IMG/VR virus record: IMGVR_UViG_3300032214_000715
Coordinates: 175,164 to 239,163 of that record
From: a virus
Strand: one strand, 5' to 3'
DNA: 64,000 nt
The notes below the pieces were generated by a model. That model had not been told where the DNA came from. It ran no database searches and saw nothing but the letters and a program-made list of their open reading frames with translations. Position 1 is the first letter of the stretch; each line of letters begins with the position of its first letter. Position numbers and translations under genes: made by a program. This document shows, one piece after another, positions 18,243 through 26,124 of the stretch.

Positions 18243-18710
18243 CTATGACTTACCCTCTATTTTTTCTTTAGTACGACCGTATACTGCTATCCCTAGTACC
18301 GCTCCCATAGCAATATGATAAAGCCCAGCTCCTTGTAGAGTTATGGGTTGCCATTGACTAGTTACTTGTCCGCCCTGTAGAGTTTGTAGTACGCTCCATA
18401 ATACTGGAAAAATAACAAAGTCCGCTGTACAAGTGACAATATAGTGCCATCCCATAAGTGGTCTCCAACGTTTATTGATCCAGTCACTGTTAGTGTTTTC
18501 TACTAGAACATCGGCGCCGCTAGCAGCGTTGCTTGATGCTGAACCGGTTAATATAGTCGTGGATGGCGAAGGTGAGTACTGCTGAGATATTTGCTGAGTA
18601 TTTAAGTTTGTAAATTGAGGTATTTCTGGATCAGCTATCAAAATTTCTTGTGTTTGATCGTCGGTGGCAACTGGATGATTCTGTGTTCTTTTTGCTAATA
18701 ATGTTGGCAT
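18243..18710 (-). CDS. Putative holin (155 aa)
   Basis: Long polar N-terminus (residues 1-80, Gln/Ser/Thr-rich), then RWRPLMGWHYIVTCTADFVI and FPVLWSVLQTL, a hydrophobic segment. QWQPITLQGAGLYHIAMGAV, then LGIAVYGRTKEK, forms a second one before a charged tail. The arrangement and the RWRP and YGRTKEK motifs resemble the holin family annotated in T4-like marine phages and 3TM gene-transfer-agent holins. Role: inner-membrane lesion that starts lysis. It sits between a conserved unknown and dnaJ; the transglycosylase is far away (57872-58648). Confidence 0.65.
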   Translation of the reverse strand: MPTLLAKRTQNHPVATDDQTQEILIADPEIPQFTNLNTQQISQQYSPSPSTTILTGSASSNAASGADVLVENTNSDWINKRWRPLMGWHYIVTCTADFVIFPVLWSVLQTLQGGQVTSQWQPITLQGAGLYHIAMGAVLGIAVYGRTKEKIEGKS

Positions 18711-18711
18711 T

Positions 18712-19251
18712 TTATTTTATTCCTGCTTGACGTTGAATGCTTTTTATATACTCATCATCTTCCTCATAAACTTTAGAAGTTTTTATTCCTGCTATTTCTC
18801 TCCACTCATTTAATTCTGTTTCATTTTTACTCTTATAGTCACTAGAAGTTAATGGAATATGTCGCTGTATGTTTTCGCGTGTAGCCGGGTAACGGTCGTG
18901 TTTTATTTTTATACTCCAGTCCTCGGCCTTCACTCCGGTTAGCGTGTCCAGATCACTTAATAATTCCATAATTTTTCTAGGAGCACTTGGTCTGCGATTC
19001 ATTTCGGCAAACACGTAATATTTGCCGCGCTCTACTTCTCCTGGACTAGTGTCGGCATCAATGATAAATTCATACCCGCGTTCTAACCAACCAGTCAAGT
19101 CTTCTGCCGCTTCTTTTGATTTAATAATAAAACTAAGAGTAATAATGTCGTGATCTTCGCCTATTCTTGACTTGAACTCATCAATTCCAAGCGTAGTTAC
19201 TAGCTGATCTTCAAAATCTAAATGTGATAGACTTTCATTTAATTGTTTCAT
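18712..19251 (-). CDS. Conserved T4-like phage protein, unknown function (179 aa)
   Basis: ATG at 19251 overlaps the stop of the upstream gene (ATGA). No known domain. The N-terminus (MKQLNESLSHLDFED) weakly resembles the MKxxxE-type leaders seen on several genes here. The middle (AAEDLTGWLERGYEFIIDA, then FAEMNRRPSAPRKIMELLSD) looks like a small alpha/beta domain. The C-terminus carries two copies of a short motif, LNEWREIAGIK and YIKSIQRQAGIK, which also occurs in the proteins at 19936, 56281 and 60212. Confidence 0.7.
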   Translation of the reverse strand: MKQLNESLSHLDFEDQLVTTLGIDEFKSRIGEDHDIITLSFIIKSKEAAEDLTGWLERGYEFIIDADTSPGEVERGKYYVFAEMNRRPSAPRKIMELLSDLDTLTGVKAEDWSIKIKHDRYPATRENIQRHIPLTSSDYKSKNETELNEWREIAGIKTSKVYEEDDEYIKSIQRQAGIK

Positions 19252-19880
19252 AATGGTAGTCCTGGTCCACCCATTGGCGGTACTCCTAACGGCGGTCCTC
19301 CCAAGGGAGGCAGACCGCCCATACCGCCCATACCGCCCATGGCGGTCTGCTCTTCTTGATTCTTGATACTTTCAGTATCATAGTCCTTGGCATAAGCGTC
19401 ATCCAAATCTTCCAAGTCAATTGTTTGATTGGCTATGTCTATGCTACCTTCTTGTATATCGGATATTAGATCCTTAGGAATAGTAATTCTAATTAACCAA
19501 ATTTCTCTATCAATTAATTTTGGATAGTGTGTGCCAGAATCATAATCACTGGGAGTTTTTATTTGAATTGGTACTTTTATTTTTGTTTTTCTAAACGCGA
19601 TCTTACATCCAAGCGGCAGCAAACGCTTGGCTCCACGTGGGTCTGGCATCAACATTGCTGGCCACATAAATGTACACGTTACAGCGTACCTAGATACCAC
19701 TGGACCATCGACTAATTCGCCCAGTTTCCAGTTTTTGAATGCGTATATATCGGCCTCATCCAAAACCCGCTCAAAATCCAACAATGTGCTCATTGTCCCA
19801 TCACTGGTATATATACCCTTGATGTTACTGACTATTTCGGCCCACTGTGGGGAATCTATAAAAGTGTACTTTTTTCCCAT
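19248..19880 (-). CDS. Conserved T4-like phage protein with Gly/Pro/Met-rich tail (210 aa)
   Basis: ATG at 19880 lies 7 nt after the late element at 19888-19895, with no Shine-Dalgarno, so the message may be leaderless. Residues 1-160 appear folded (FERVLDEADIYAFKNWKLGE, TCTFMWPAMLMPDPRGAKRL). An acidic linker (LEDLDDAYAKDYDTESIKN) leads to a low-complexity tail of GGM and GGPPLG repeats (about residues 180-210). The tail suggests a flexible virion or assembly protein. Function unknown. Confidence 0.7.
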   Translation of the reverse strand: MGKKYTFIDSPQWAEIVSNIKGIYTSDGTMSTLLDFERVLDEADIYAFKNWKLGELVDGPVVSRYAVTCTFMWPAMLMPDPRGAKRLLPLGCKIAFRKTKIKVPIQIKTPSDYDSGTHYPKLIDREIWLIRITIPKDLISDIQEGSIDIANQTIDLEDLDDAYAKDYDTESIKNQEEQTAMGGMGGMGGLPPLGGPPLGVPPMGGPGLPL

Positions 19881-19885
19881 AATAT

Positions 19886-19912
19886 ACTATTTATCATCAG
19901 CCGATAAATAGT
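19886..19912. promoter_or_regulatory. Divergent late promoters in an inverted repeat
   Basis: ACTATTTATC (19886-19895) and GATAAATAGT (19903-19912) are perfect inverted copies separated by 7 nt. Each arm contains a GATAAATA late element pointing outward: the minus one towards the gene at 19248-19880, the plus one towards the gene at 19936. The two late transcription units thus start back to back. Confidence 0.7.
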
Positions 19913-19935
19913 ATTAATCAACTGTAGGAACAACA

Positions 19936-20256
19936 ATGACCGTTAATGAACTACTAAAAACTCTAACCGCTATTATGTATCGCGACGATACAGAAATCTC
20001 AACTGACGCCGAGAGCGAATCTTCTCAGGAGAATGCTGACAGTTCAGTTGGTGTTTTTATGCCGCCGCTTCAAGCAGAATTAGAACTATTCAAAAAATCA
20101 ACAGGAGTTGATAATGTGTATGACGAGGAGCAACAAAACTCAGAAGAGCAACATTGCGACTACGAGAATGAAGAAGACGAGCTTGATAGTATAAAAAGAA
20201 TGGCCGGACTTGAGCCAAGAGTAATAGTGGCCGCTCCAACACAAACAGAAATGTAA
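19936..20256 (+). CDS. Small acidic protein, unknown function (106 aa)
   Basis: One of only five plus-strand genes. The ATG is preceded by AGGA and by the plus-oriented GATAAATA at 19903-19910. The product is very acidic (SESSQENADSS, NEEDELDSIK), with a segment FMPPLQAELELFKKSTGVDN in the middle. DELDSIKRMAGL near the C-terminus is the short motif shared with other proteins in this window. No enzymatic motif. The next gene begins 1 nt after its stop, so the two are co-transcribed. Confidence 0.7.
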   Translation: MTVNELLKTLTAIMYRDDTEISTDAESESSQENADSSVGVFMPPLQAELELFKKSTGVDNVYDEEQQNSEEQHCDYENEEDELDSIKRMAGLEPRVIVAAPTQTEM

Positions 20257-20257
20257 C

Positions 20258-22105
20258 GTGAGCCGCATACAAAGAATATTCAGTAGCAGAGGACAAGCCG
20301 ACGTTAATTCATATGTTGGTGATCGCGGACGACTTTTTTATGAAGAAAGTGATACTCCGGGTATTGCTCCCGTACTAAGATACAGTGATGGAACTACTCC
20401 AGGTGGATTACCTATAACTGGATCCAGTGATGGCGGAGGAGGTAGCGTCACTAGCGTCAGTGTAGACGGGGGAACAACAGGATTAACTACCAGTGGTGGG
20501 CCAATAGTATCAAGTGGTACAATAACACTAGAGGGAACACTTAATGTATCATCGGGTGGAACTGGAGCAGCAGACTCAGTAACGGCAAGAATAAATTTAG
20601 ATGCCGCTAGAAGAGGAAGTAATAATGATATAACAAGTTTATCTGGACTTACAACTCCGCTTAGTGTAGCTCAGGGAGGAACGGGTGTAACTTCAATATC
20701 TGGATATCTTCGTGGAAACAATAATGACCCGTTTGACAGCGTTAATAATATACCATTTGATGATATAACAGGAATCGTGCCTATTAGTCAAGGAGGAACT
20801 GGTCAAACAGCCTTTTCGACTGGCATTTTAGTCAGTGATGGAACAACTCTTACTACTACTAACCTAATCTCAGGAAATGACATTGACGGTAACATAACCG
20901 GAAACTCTGCTAACGTTACCGGAATAGTTGGAATAAATCACGGTGGGACTGGAGCGATTACTCCAAGTACCGCTAGAGCAGCGTTAGAAGCAGCAAGAAG
21001 CGGAGCAAACGGTGACATTACTAGTCTAAGCGGTCTTACTACACCATTAAGCATAGCTCAGGGCGGAACAGGCGTTACGAATGCGTCCGATGCGCTAACA
21101 GCACTGCTGCCAAGTCAAGTAGCAAATGAAAATAAATTTTTAAAGACTGACGGAACCAACGTTAGTTGGGCATCAGTTACGACATCGCCCGCTAGAGTAT
21201 TGACAGTTGGTATAGACGCGATCACCATTCAAGGATGTATTAATTTAGCGACCGATGCGACTTCAGTTACGCCATACATAGTTCAAATACCACCGGGAAG
21301 ATATACCGAAAATTTAACACTAAAAGGGTCGGTAATGATTCAAGGAATGGGTAATCAGGAAGACACGACCAGTGTTGCTATTACTGGATATCACACTCTG
21401 TCTGGAACAGCAGCAAATGCTCTTAATAACAGAGTTTCTATTGCTAATATATTATTTGTTTCGGATGGGTCATTGAATCCTGTATTCGCTGTTAGCGGAA
21501 CAACTGCGACTCAATTTAACATTCAGGGTTGTTATATTCAAAATACCACTGCTAATACAGCCGCGGTGACATTTCAGATCGGTGTAAACGCTTCACTATA
21601 TCTAGATAACAGTACCGTTCAAATGGCTACCAACGGAGGAACTCAATTTAATATGGGCGGCGGATCCATTTATCTTAGAAACGTTCGCTCTGGAGGCGGT
21701 ACTAAAATTATAAACATGTCTGCCGCAGCATATGCCGAAATCACATATAGCAGACTAAGCTGTACGGGAACATCAGAAGCAATTTCAATATATGGAAACG
21801 GAGCGCTGGGCGCTTTCCCACTCAGTGGTCTAGTGAGCGCTGGATGGACCTCATTTCAAAACACAGCAACAAATGGAAATGGAGTAAATCTAATCGCCAG
21901 CGGGGCCAGTATGTTGGCATACTCCTGTTCTTTTGATGTATTGAGTGGGGTCAGTAACTACGTAATAACGGGAGTCTCTGGAACTAGCTTTGTTCAATTG
22001 AACAATAACTACGCTAACATACCGGGAATTTTATCAAGAAACGTGAAAATTAAAAATACAGTGACTCTACTGACTTACAGTAGCGCATTGACCAGTACTG
22101 CGTAA
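20258..22105 (+). CDS. Tail fibre with beta-helix C-terminal domain (615 aa)
   Basis: GTG start 1 nt after the preceding stop. The N-terminus has GRLFYEESDTPGIAP and LRYSDGTTPGGLPI, a variant of the fibre N-terminal domain. Residues 60-300 are repeats around LSVAQGGTGVTS, ISQGGTGQTAF and INHGGTGAITPSTARAALEA. Residues about 305-600 look like a right-handed beta-helix of the pectate-lyase/tailspike type (IDAITIQGCINLATDA, QIPPGRYTENLTLKG, FNIQGCYIQNTTANTAAVTF, SSLYL-like turns). Likely a receptor-binding fibre or spike; polysaccharide depolymerase activity is possible but no catalytic residues can be assigned. Confidence 0.82.
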   Translation: MSRIQRIFSSRGQADVNSYVGDRGRLFYEESDTPGIAPVLRYSDGTTPGGLPITGSSDGGGGSVTSVSVDGGTTGLTTSGGPIVSSGTITLEGTLNVSSGGTGAADSVTARINLDAARRGSNNDITSLSGLTTPLSVAQGGTGVTSISGYLRGNNNDPFDSVNNIPFDDITGIVPISQGGTGQTAFSTGILVSDGTTLTTTNLISGNDIDGNITGNSANVTGIVGINHGGTGAITPSTARAALEAARSGANGDITSLSGLTTPLSIAQGGTGVTNASDALTALLPSQVANENKFLKTDGTNVSWASVTTSPARVLTVGIDAITIQGCINLATDATSVTPYIVQIPPGRYTENLTLKGSVMIQGMGNQEDTTSVAITGYHTLSGTAANALNNRVSIANILFVSDGSLNPVFAVSGTTATQFNIQGCYIQNTTANTAAVTFQIGVNASLYLDNSTVQMATNGGTQFNMGGGSIYLRNVRSGGGTKIINMSAAAYAEITYSRLSCTGTSEAISIYGNGALGAFPLSGLVSAGWTSFQNTATNGNGVNLIASGASMLAYSCSFDVLSGVSNYVITGVSGTSFVQLNNNYANIPGILSRNVKIKNTVTLLTYSSALTSTA

Positions 22106-22186
22106 TTACGCACAGAATAATATTTATCAACTCAACGCGTGAAATAAGTGCTTAAGTGTTGATTAAGGTATCTTCTTAAATAGTTG

Positions 22187-22207
22187 TGTTGCTGTAAGAA
22201 AGCAACA
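22187..22207 (+). other. Leader hairpin upstream of phoH
   Basis: TGTTGC and GCAACA form a 6-bp stem with a 9-nt loop in the phoH leader, 24 nt before the TTG start. No other feature is seen in the 22106-22231 gap except the 14-bp palindrome that includes the fibre stop codon (22099-22112). Confidence 0.3.
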
Positions 22208-22231
22208 AACTTAACCACTAGGAGATATAAC

Positions 22232-23017
22232 TTGGGTAGAAGACGTAACAACGCACTGCGTAAAGAACAGGATCATCAATTCAATATGATTACTAACAAG
22301 CAAGCAAAGATTTTTTATCAAAAGCACGATAGTAGAGTGGAATCAAATACTATTCCGTTTAATCCAGCTAAGATAAAAAAACAGATTGAATTAGTACCAA
22401 AAACAATCAATCAGGAAAATTATATACTAGCACTCACTAATTCAAACGTTGACGTAGTGGTAGTCAGCGGGCCAGCAGGGACTGGAAAAACTTACTTAGC
22501 TATGTTGGCCGCAATTAAGGCTATGAAAAACAAAGAGTGCGAAAGAATAGTATTATGTAGACCGTCTGTTTCTATAGAAGATGAGAAACACGGCTTCTTG
22601 CCCGGAGACTTAAATTCAAAATTAGAGCCCTGGGTAAAACCTATGATTGACGTATTACGAGAATTCTATTCAATGAAAGAAGTAGAAGGTATGTTAGCAG
22701 AGCAAGTAATTGAATTTGCTCCTCTAGGAATGATGCGAGGCAGAACTTTTAAAAATACGTGGATATTCGCCGATGAGATGCAGAACGGCACTCCCACGCA
22801 ATTCAAAATGCTACTAACTCGCATAGGTCAAGGAAGTAAAATTATTATAGGCGGGGACGTGGAGCAGACAGACAGAAAACAGCCCGACAACGGACTGTTA
22901 GACTTCAAGCAAAAAATTAAAAAACATCCAGTAGATGGAATTGAAGTTTGTGAATTTGATAGAAGAGACATTCAACGTCATCGTATAATTGATGACGTAT
23001 TAAATCTTTACAAATAA
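22232..23017 (+). CDS. phoH: PhoH-like ATPase (261 aa)
   Basis: Start chosen at TTG 22232 because AGGAG lies 7 nt upstream; an in-frame ATG at 22184 has no ribosome site. After a basic N-terminus (MGRRRNNALRKEQ), the PhoH P-loop domain shows Walker A GPAGTGKT, the family motif RPSVSIEDEKHGFLPGDLNS, Walker B IFADEMQNGTPTQFKM and GGDVEQTD. PhoH is common in T4-like and marine phages; it belongs to the RecD-like helicase group and has been linked to phosphate stress or RNA metabolism, but its phage role is unsettled. It is the last gene of the plus-strand unit and is followed by a strong terminator. Confidence 0.9.
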   Translation: MGRRRNNALRKEQDHQFNMITNKQAKIFYQKHDSRVESNTIPFNPAKIKKQIELVPKTINQENYILALTNSNVDVVVVSGPAGTGKTYLAMLAAIKAMKNKECERIVLCRPSVSIEDEKHGFLPGDLNSKLEPWVKPMIDVLREFYSMKEVEGMLAEQVIEFAPLGMMRGRTFKNTWIFADEMQNGTPTQFKMLLTRIGQGSKIIIGGDVEQTDRKQPDNGLLDFKQKIKKHPVDGIEVCEFDRRDIQRHRIIDDVLNLYK

Positions 23018-23034
23018 CTCACATTTTATGTTTA

Positions 23035-23060
23035 AAAAAGCCCGACTAGTCGGGCTTTTT
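23035..23060. terminator. Bidirectional Rho-independent terminator
   Basis: 26-nt perfect palindrome: five A, GCCCGACTAGTCGGGC, five T. Converging transcripts (phoH on plus, the gp44 unit on minus) both end here. The stop codon TAG of the minus-strand gene 23046-23315 is part of the stem. Confidence 0.88.
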
Positions 23061-23315
23061 ACTAGATTCTTGATTTATTAGTATCAGTTGCTCTATTAGA
23101 GCTGGGTATATTTGTGAGTAGTACTCGTTCATTTTTTCAAATGATGTTGGCAATACCGACCCCTCTACCACGCACTTTACTACCTTTTTTTCTTTATAAT
23201 CTAGTATGATGTTACACATTGATTGATCGCTAGCTTTTAGTCTTTTGCTAAATCCAACTTGTTCATCAATTTGATTATTTGGCTTTTTGTAAAAACTTAC
23301 AAGTAAATAACGAAT
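23046..23315 (-). CDS. Conserved small protein with ATT start codon (89 aa)
   Basis: A 90-codon open frame follows the gp44 stop. AAGGAG (23322-23327) overlaps that stop and is 6 nt from an in-frame ATT; an ATC 3 nt earlier is the other candidate, and no ATG/GTG/TTG is near. The sequence (IRYLLVSFYKKPNNQIDEQV, then FSKRLKASDQSMCNIILDYK, FEKMNEYYSQIYPALIEQL) matches my recollection of a conserved small protein of T4-like marine phages. It has a beta-strand start and a helical C-terminus. Function unknown. The stop codon lies inside the terminator stem. Confidence 0.72.
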   Translation of the reverse strand: MRYLLVSFYKKPNNQIDEQVGFSKRLKASDQSMCNIILDYKEKKVVKCVVEGSVLPTSFEKMNEYYSQIYPALIEQLILINQESSKKPD

Positions 23316-23326
23316 GATATTCTCCT

Positions 23327-24259
23327 TTATAAGGTGGTCAATTCAATTACGGTGGCCGCAAGTGAAATCTCGGGAATTCCCACTAAGCTTAAATTTGCCA
23401 GTCCGTTACGAATAACAATAATAGCAGCGTCTTTCTTTTCTTGCGTGTCTCCCCACAAATACAAATTCTGATAAAGAAATTTGTATAAATCTTCTACTCG
23501 TGTAGGATTAAAACTCAAAAACTGTAAGAGTAACTGTCTTCCGTCTAAGACTTTTCCTGCTTTAAACAGTTCAGTTATCTCTACAAGCATAGCATCTTGC
23601 TCACTAGCTCCGTTTTGTACTGCTAATAGCGCTCCAGTGCTGCTATTTACTTGAAGTAGATTCAAGCATTTGCGTAAATCTGGGTAAGTACTGGCAACAT
23701 AATTATCAAGAGTATCTAAATCAAACTCAACGTTTTCATTAACTAGTACAGTGGCCGCTCTAGCAGTAAACTCAGTTCTGTCGGCCTTTGTAATCGTAAA
23801 TACAGGACAACGAGACTTTAGCGCTGGAATAATTCTATGCTCGTAGTTACAAGTCAGTATGAATCTAACACTGCTACTATAAACTTCAATGTCTCCACGT
23901 AGCATTGCTTGTCCATTTGGCGTTAGATAATCAGCTTCGTCTAGTAGAACTACTTTGAATTTTCCAAATGGCAGTGTTTGTACGAAGCCTAACACTTTGT
24001 CGCGTATAACCTCTACTCCGTTCTCACGACTAGCATTTATTTCTAATACATCATAGTCGTTGATGTCCAGTTCTTTGATAAGAACTTTAGCTAAAGTGGT
24101 TTTTCCAGTTCCGGCGTCACCACTTAAAGTCATATTTGGTATACTACCCTGTTGGATCCAATTTTTTACTTGTTCTCGTAGTCTTTCGTCTACAAAAACG
24201 TAATCGTCAATCTTTTGTGGACGATATTTTTCCACCCATAGCTTATCTTTGAAATTCAT
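23327..24259 (-). CDS. gp44: Sliding-clamp loader large subunit, gp44-like (310 aa)
   Basis: RFC small-subunit-type AAA+ ATPase. Motifs in order: WVEKYRPQKIDDYV (RFC box), Walker A GDAGTGKTTLAK (around residue 47), Walker B VVLLDEADYLT and the arginine-finger SRCP motif in LKSRCPVFTI. DLRKCLNLLQ follows in the sensor-2 region. It loads the clamp (gp45) at primer ends together with gp62. It starts at ATG 24259, overlapping the upstream stop by 1 nt, and lies in a compact unit 25323-23046. The length is close to T4 gp44 (319 aa). Confidence 0.93.
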   Translation of the reverse strand: MNFKDKLWVEKYRPQKIDDYVFVDERLREQVKNWIQQGSIPNMTLSGDAGTGKTTLAKVLIKELDINDYDVLEINASRENGVEVIRDKVLGFVQTLPFGKFKVVLLDEADYLTPNGQAMLRGDIEVYSSSVRFILTCNYEHRIIPALKSRCPVFTITKADRTEFTARAATVLVNENVEFDLDTLDNYVASTYPDLRKCLNLLQVNSSTGALLAVQNGASEQDAMLVEITELFKAGKVLDGRQLLLQFLSFNPTRVEDLYKFLYQNLYLWGDTQEKKDAAIIVIRNGLANLSLVGIPEISLAATVIELTTL

Positions 24260-24561
24260 TAATTCCTCAACATTTCAACTGTAATAATTTGTGCGATTGA
24301 TTCACCTAAGTCTTGATCTTGCGTGACTATATGAAGATTACGATCATGTTCATCACGTTTACGATCATACGTGGAGAACTCCAAAATGTATCCTCCATTA
24401 GCACGATGAATCTGTAAGTTCATAGGATGATCTCCTAGTGATCGTTCTATCGGCTTACTTGATGATAACATAGCTCTCGTTCGTGGCTGATCTGGAGGGC
24501 ATGCTTCTTCATCCCACGATTGTCTAACTTTTTTGCTAAACCATCTATCAAACCACTTCAT
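24259..24561 (-). CDS. Conserved T4-like phage protein, unknown function (100 aa)
   Basis: Overlaps both neighbours by 1 nt (TAATG). Begins MKWFDRWFSKKVRQSWDEEA; the C-terminal half (IHRANGGYILEFSTYDRKRD, then HIVTQDQDLGESIAQIITVE) has a regular beta-beta-alpha look. I recall close relatives next to replication genes in marine T4-like phages, always unnamed. Being locked between the GroES-like and clamp-loader genes suggests a role in early or middle infection. Confidence 0.75.
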   Translation of the reverse strand: MKWFDRWFSKKVRQSWDEEACPPDQPRTRAMLSSSKPIERSLGDHPMNLQIHRANGGYILEFSTYDRKRDEHDRNLHIVTQDQDLGESIAQIITVEMLRN

Positions 24562-24920
24562 TATATCACCTTATTACTTAGAGTATCGTCTGTTACGGGC
24601 TCATCGCTTACCATCAAAATGTCTTTTACATCCACTCTGCGTATAGTATGAACACCATCATCGTCTTGAATTTTGATTCCACGAGTCCAACGACCGTGAT
24701 CAATCAATATCCACTGACCGATCTTTACATCTTGTTGAGTTGGGCCAATAGCATATACTTGTCCCCAGCGAGGTCTAATGCCGCTGTTCTTGGCATCGTC
24801 GCTTACCAACACTATTCCAGTGCTAGTTACTCGCTCGTCAAAGTTCATATCTTTTACTATTACGTTATTTCCCAACGGAATTAATCCGCTGATTTTATTA
24901 GGTTCGTAGCTGTATTTCAT
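24561..24920 (-). CDS. GroES-like co-chaperonin, gp31-like (119 aa)
   Basis: Cpn10 fold signature: SGLIPLGNNVIVKDMNFDER at the N-terminus, a mobile-loop region (TSTGIVLVSDDAKNSGIRPR), WGQVYAIGPTQQDVKIGQWI and VKDILMV at the C-terminus. T4 gp31 replaces host GroES to fold the capsid protein; this protein would do the same with host GroEL, by family inference. About 20 residues longer than bacterial GroES, mainly at both ends. Coupled by overlap to the next gene. Confidence 0.85.
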   Translation of the reverse strand: MKYSYEPNKISGLIPLGNNVIVKDMNFDERVTSTGIVLVSDDAKNSGIRPRWGQVYAIGPTQQDVKIGQWILIDHGRWTRGIKIQDDDGVHTIRRVDVKDILMVSDEPVTDDTLSNKVI

Positions 24921-24921
24921 T

Positions 24922-25323
24922 TTACTTTTCCGGGTTGGGTTCGTTAAAAGCGTCTGCTTCCTTTAGCTCAGCCTCAGTATGCTGCGGCTCCGCTTGTTTT
25001 GGCTTACGAGAGCGTACTGTTTTAGATGGCTGACTAATAGTCAGTGACTCTGATACAGAAGCTTGTACTGGCGCTGAAGCTATTTCACTTCCTGGGGCTG
25101 GGGCGGTATTAGTACCAGCGACCGCACCTTTGTTTACAGTTGTACTATTGTAGTATGTGCTTACTCGTTTAGTAGCATCATTGATGACATTACCGTCGCT
25201 ATCAATAGTATCTCCGCGAGCGTTTACATTCATATTACCTACTGCTCTAACTTTTTCATTTTTAAGTGCTAGAGCAGCCATATCAATGCTCTTGCCTAAT
25301 GCTGATGTATATTTTCTACTCAT
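24922..25323 (-). CDS. Conserved phage protein, unknown function (133 aa)
   Basis: ATG with an AAGGAGAATG-type ribosome site. Residues 1-60 (MSRKYTSALGKSIDMAALAL, then VRAVGNMNVNARGDTIDSDG) are the conserved part as I recall from other T4-like marine phages. Residues 65-133 are a disordered Ala/Pro/Ser/Glu region with a basic patch KTVRSRKPKQ. No enzymatic motif. Possibly a DNA-associated or virion protein; not determinable. Confidence 0.72.
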   Translation of the reverse strand: MSRKYTSALGKSIDMAALALKNEKVRAVGNMNVNARGDTIDSDGNVINDATKRVSTYYNSTTVNKGAVAGTNTAPAPGSEIASAPVQASVSESLTISQPSKTVRSRKPKQAEPQHTEAELKEADAFNEPNPEK

Positions 25324-25326
25324 ATT

Positions 25327-25842
25327 TCATTCTCCTTTTAAGAATTCGTTGATGTCTAGTGAATAATAAATTGAATTTATTTTGTGTACTCCAATCAAAT
25401 ACAATACATAACTTGCTACACTGCTACCGCGGCCCACTCCCCAGACGATATTATTTGTTCTCATAGTATCTACTAAGTATTTTAGATACTGTAGTAGTGA
25501 GAAAGCATTGCGATCCAAATACATTAGTAGTTCTTCGCCAACTCGCTGACGCTCAGCATCAGTTTCACACTGTAGTAACACCCATTCGGCTATATCTAAA
25601 TTTTTATATTCGTCTGGCATTTTCCAGTTAGACTGACATTGTTGATCATAATGATCTGTACTTAGTGAATTAGATTCCCACTGAGTTAGTGATATCATAT
25701 CAGTTAAGTCCAACTCGTTGTAGAGTTGGACCACGTTGAAATCAACCACACACTGTTTTGGACGCCATTCAGGGTCAATCATTAACTGATTTACCACATC
25801 ATCTTCGCTTAGTATTACTTGACCGTGAACATCTACTCTCAT
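25327..25842 (-). CDS. DnaE-like polymerase fragment A: palm GRGS segment (171 aa)
   Basis: The C-terminal 70 residues (EELLMYLDRNAFSLLQYLKY, VWGVGRGSSVASYVLYLIGV, then INSIYYSLDINEFL) align by eye with bacterial DnaE just before its catalytic aspartates (GPGRGSGAGSLVAY...LDP...LLFERFL). The gene stops exactly where DnaE would continue into PDFDVDF; that continuation is found in the gene at 39875-40471. No PHP domain. Start uncertain: I use the ATG at 25842; a TTG at 25878 would add 12 residues. Neither has a Shine-Dalgarno, and the ATG sits in a hairpin (25835-25849). Possible role: half of a split C-family polymerase or a domesticated remnant. Confidence 0.75.
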   Translation of the reverse strand: MRVDVHGQVILSEDDVVNQLMIDPEWRPKQCVVDFNVVQLYNELDLTDMISLTQWESNSLSTDHYDQQCQSNWKMPDEYKNLDIAEWVLLQCETDAERQRVGEELLMYLDRNAFSLLQYLKYLVDTMRTNNIVWGVGRGSSVASYVLYLIGVHKINSIYYSLDINEFLKGE

Positions 25843-25863
25843 AGAGAGTATGATACTAGTATC
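25835..25863 (-). promoter_or_regulatory. Two adjacent hairpins at the start of DnaE-like fragment A
   Basis: ACTCTC-TAT-GAGAGT (complement at 25835-25849) encloses the candidate ATG at 25842, and 3 nt upstream lies the 12-nt palindrome GATACTAGTATC (25852-25863). Together they could block or position translation initiation in place of the missing Shine-Dalgarno. Confidence 0.4.
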
Positions 25864-25887
25864 TACAGAACATATCAAGATATTTGG

Positions 25888-26121
25888 TTATTTTATGTCT
25901 ATTTTTTCGCCCAGTTGTTTAGATTTTTTATCTAGCATTTCCACTTGTCTTCTTCCATATTCTGCTTTGTAACTATTGAGTACCATAATCAACTGATTCA
26001 TCATCGGCTGATTATGCGTTCTACTAGCAAATAAAATTTTGCTTGATAAATTGCTAATAGTCTCTTGTAGCTCTTCAAGTGATTTTTCAGATAAATCACC
26101 TACTAATGGATGTGTAATCAT
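25888..26121 (-). CDS. Conserved T4-like phage protein, unknown function (77 aa)
   Basis: Entirely helical, charged: HPLVGDLSEKSLEELQETIS, then a second helix with MMNQLIMVLNSYKAEYGRRQ and a Lys-rich end. It resembles a small conserved protein I recall in many T4-like marine phages. ATG lies 3 nt after the preceding stop. No catalytic or binding motif; probably an assembly or adaptor protein, but this is a guess. Confidence 0.7.
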   Translation of the reverse strand: MITHPLVGDLSEKSLEELQETISNLSSKILFASRTHNQPMMNQLIMVLNSYKAEYGRRQVEMLDKKSKQLGEKIDIK

Positions 26122-26124
26122 AAT

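Noticed and set aside
22099-22112. 14-nt palindrome TGCGTAATTACGCA containing the fibre stop codon
   Set aside because: It has no U-run and phoH follows on the same strand, so it is not called as a terminator.
22121-22128. GATAAATA on the minus strand after the beta-helix fibre
   Set aside because: It would transcribe antisense through the fibre gene and has no minus-strand gene downstream. Treated as chance or as an unproven antisense promoter.
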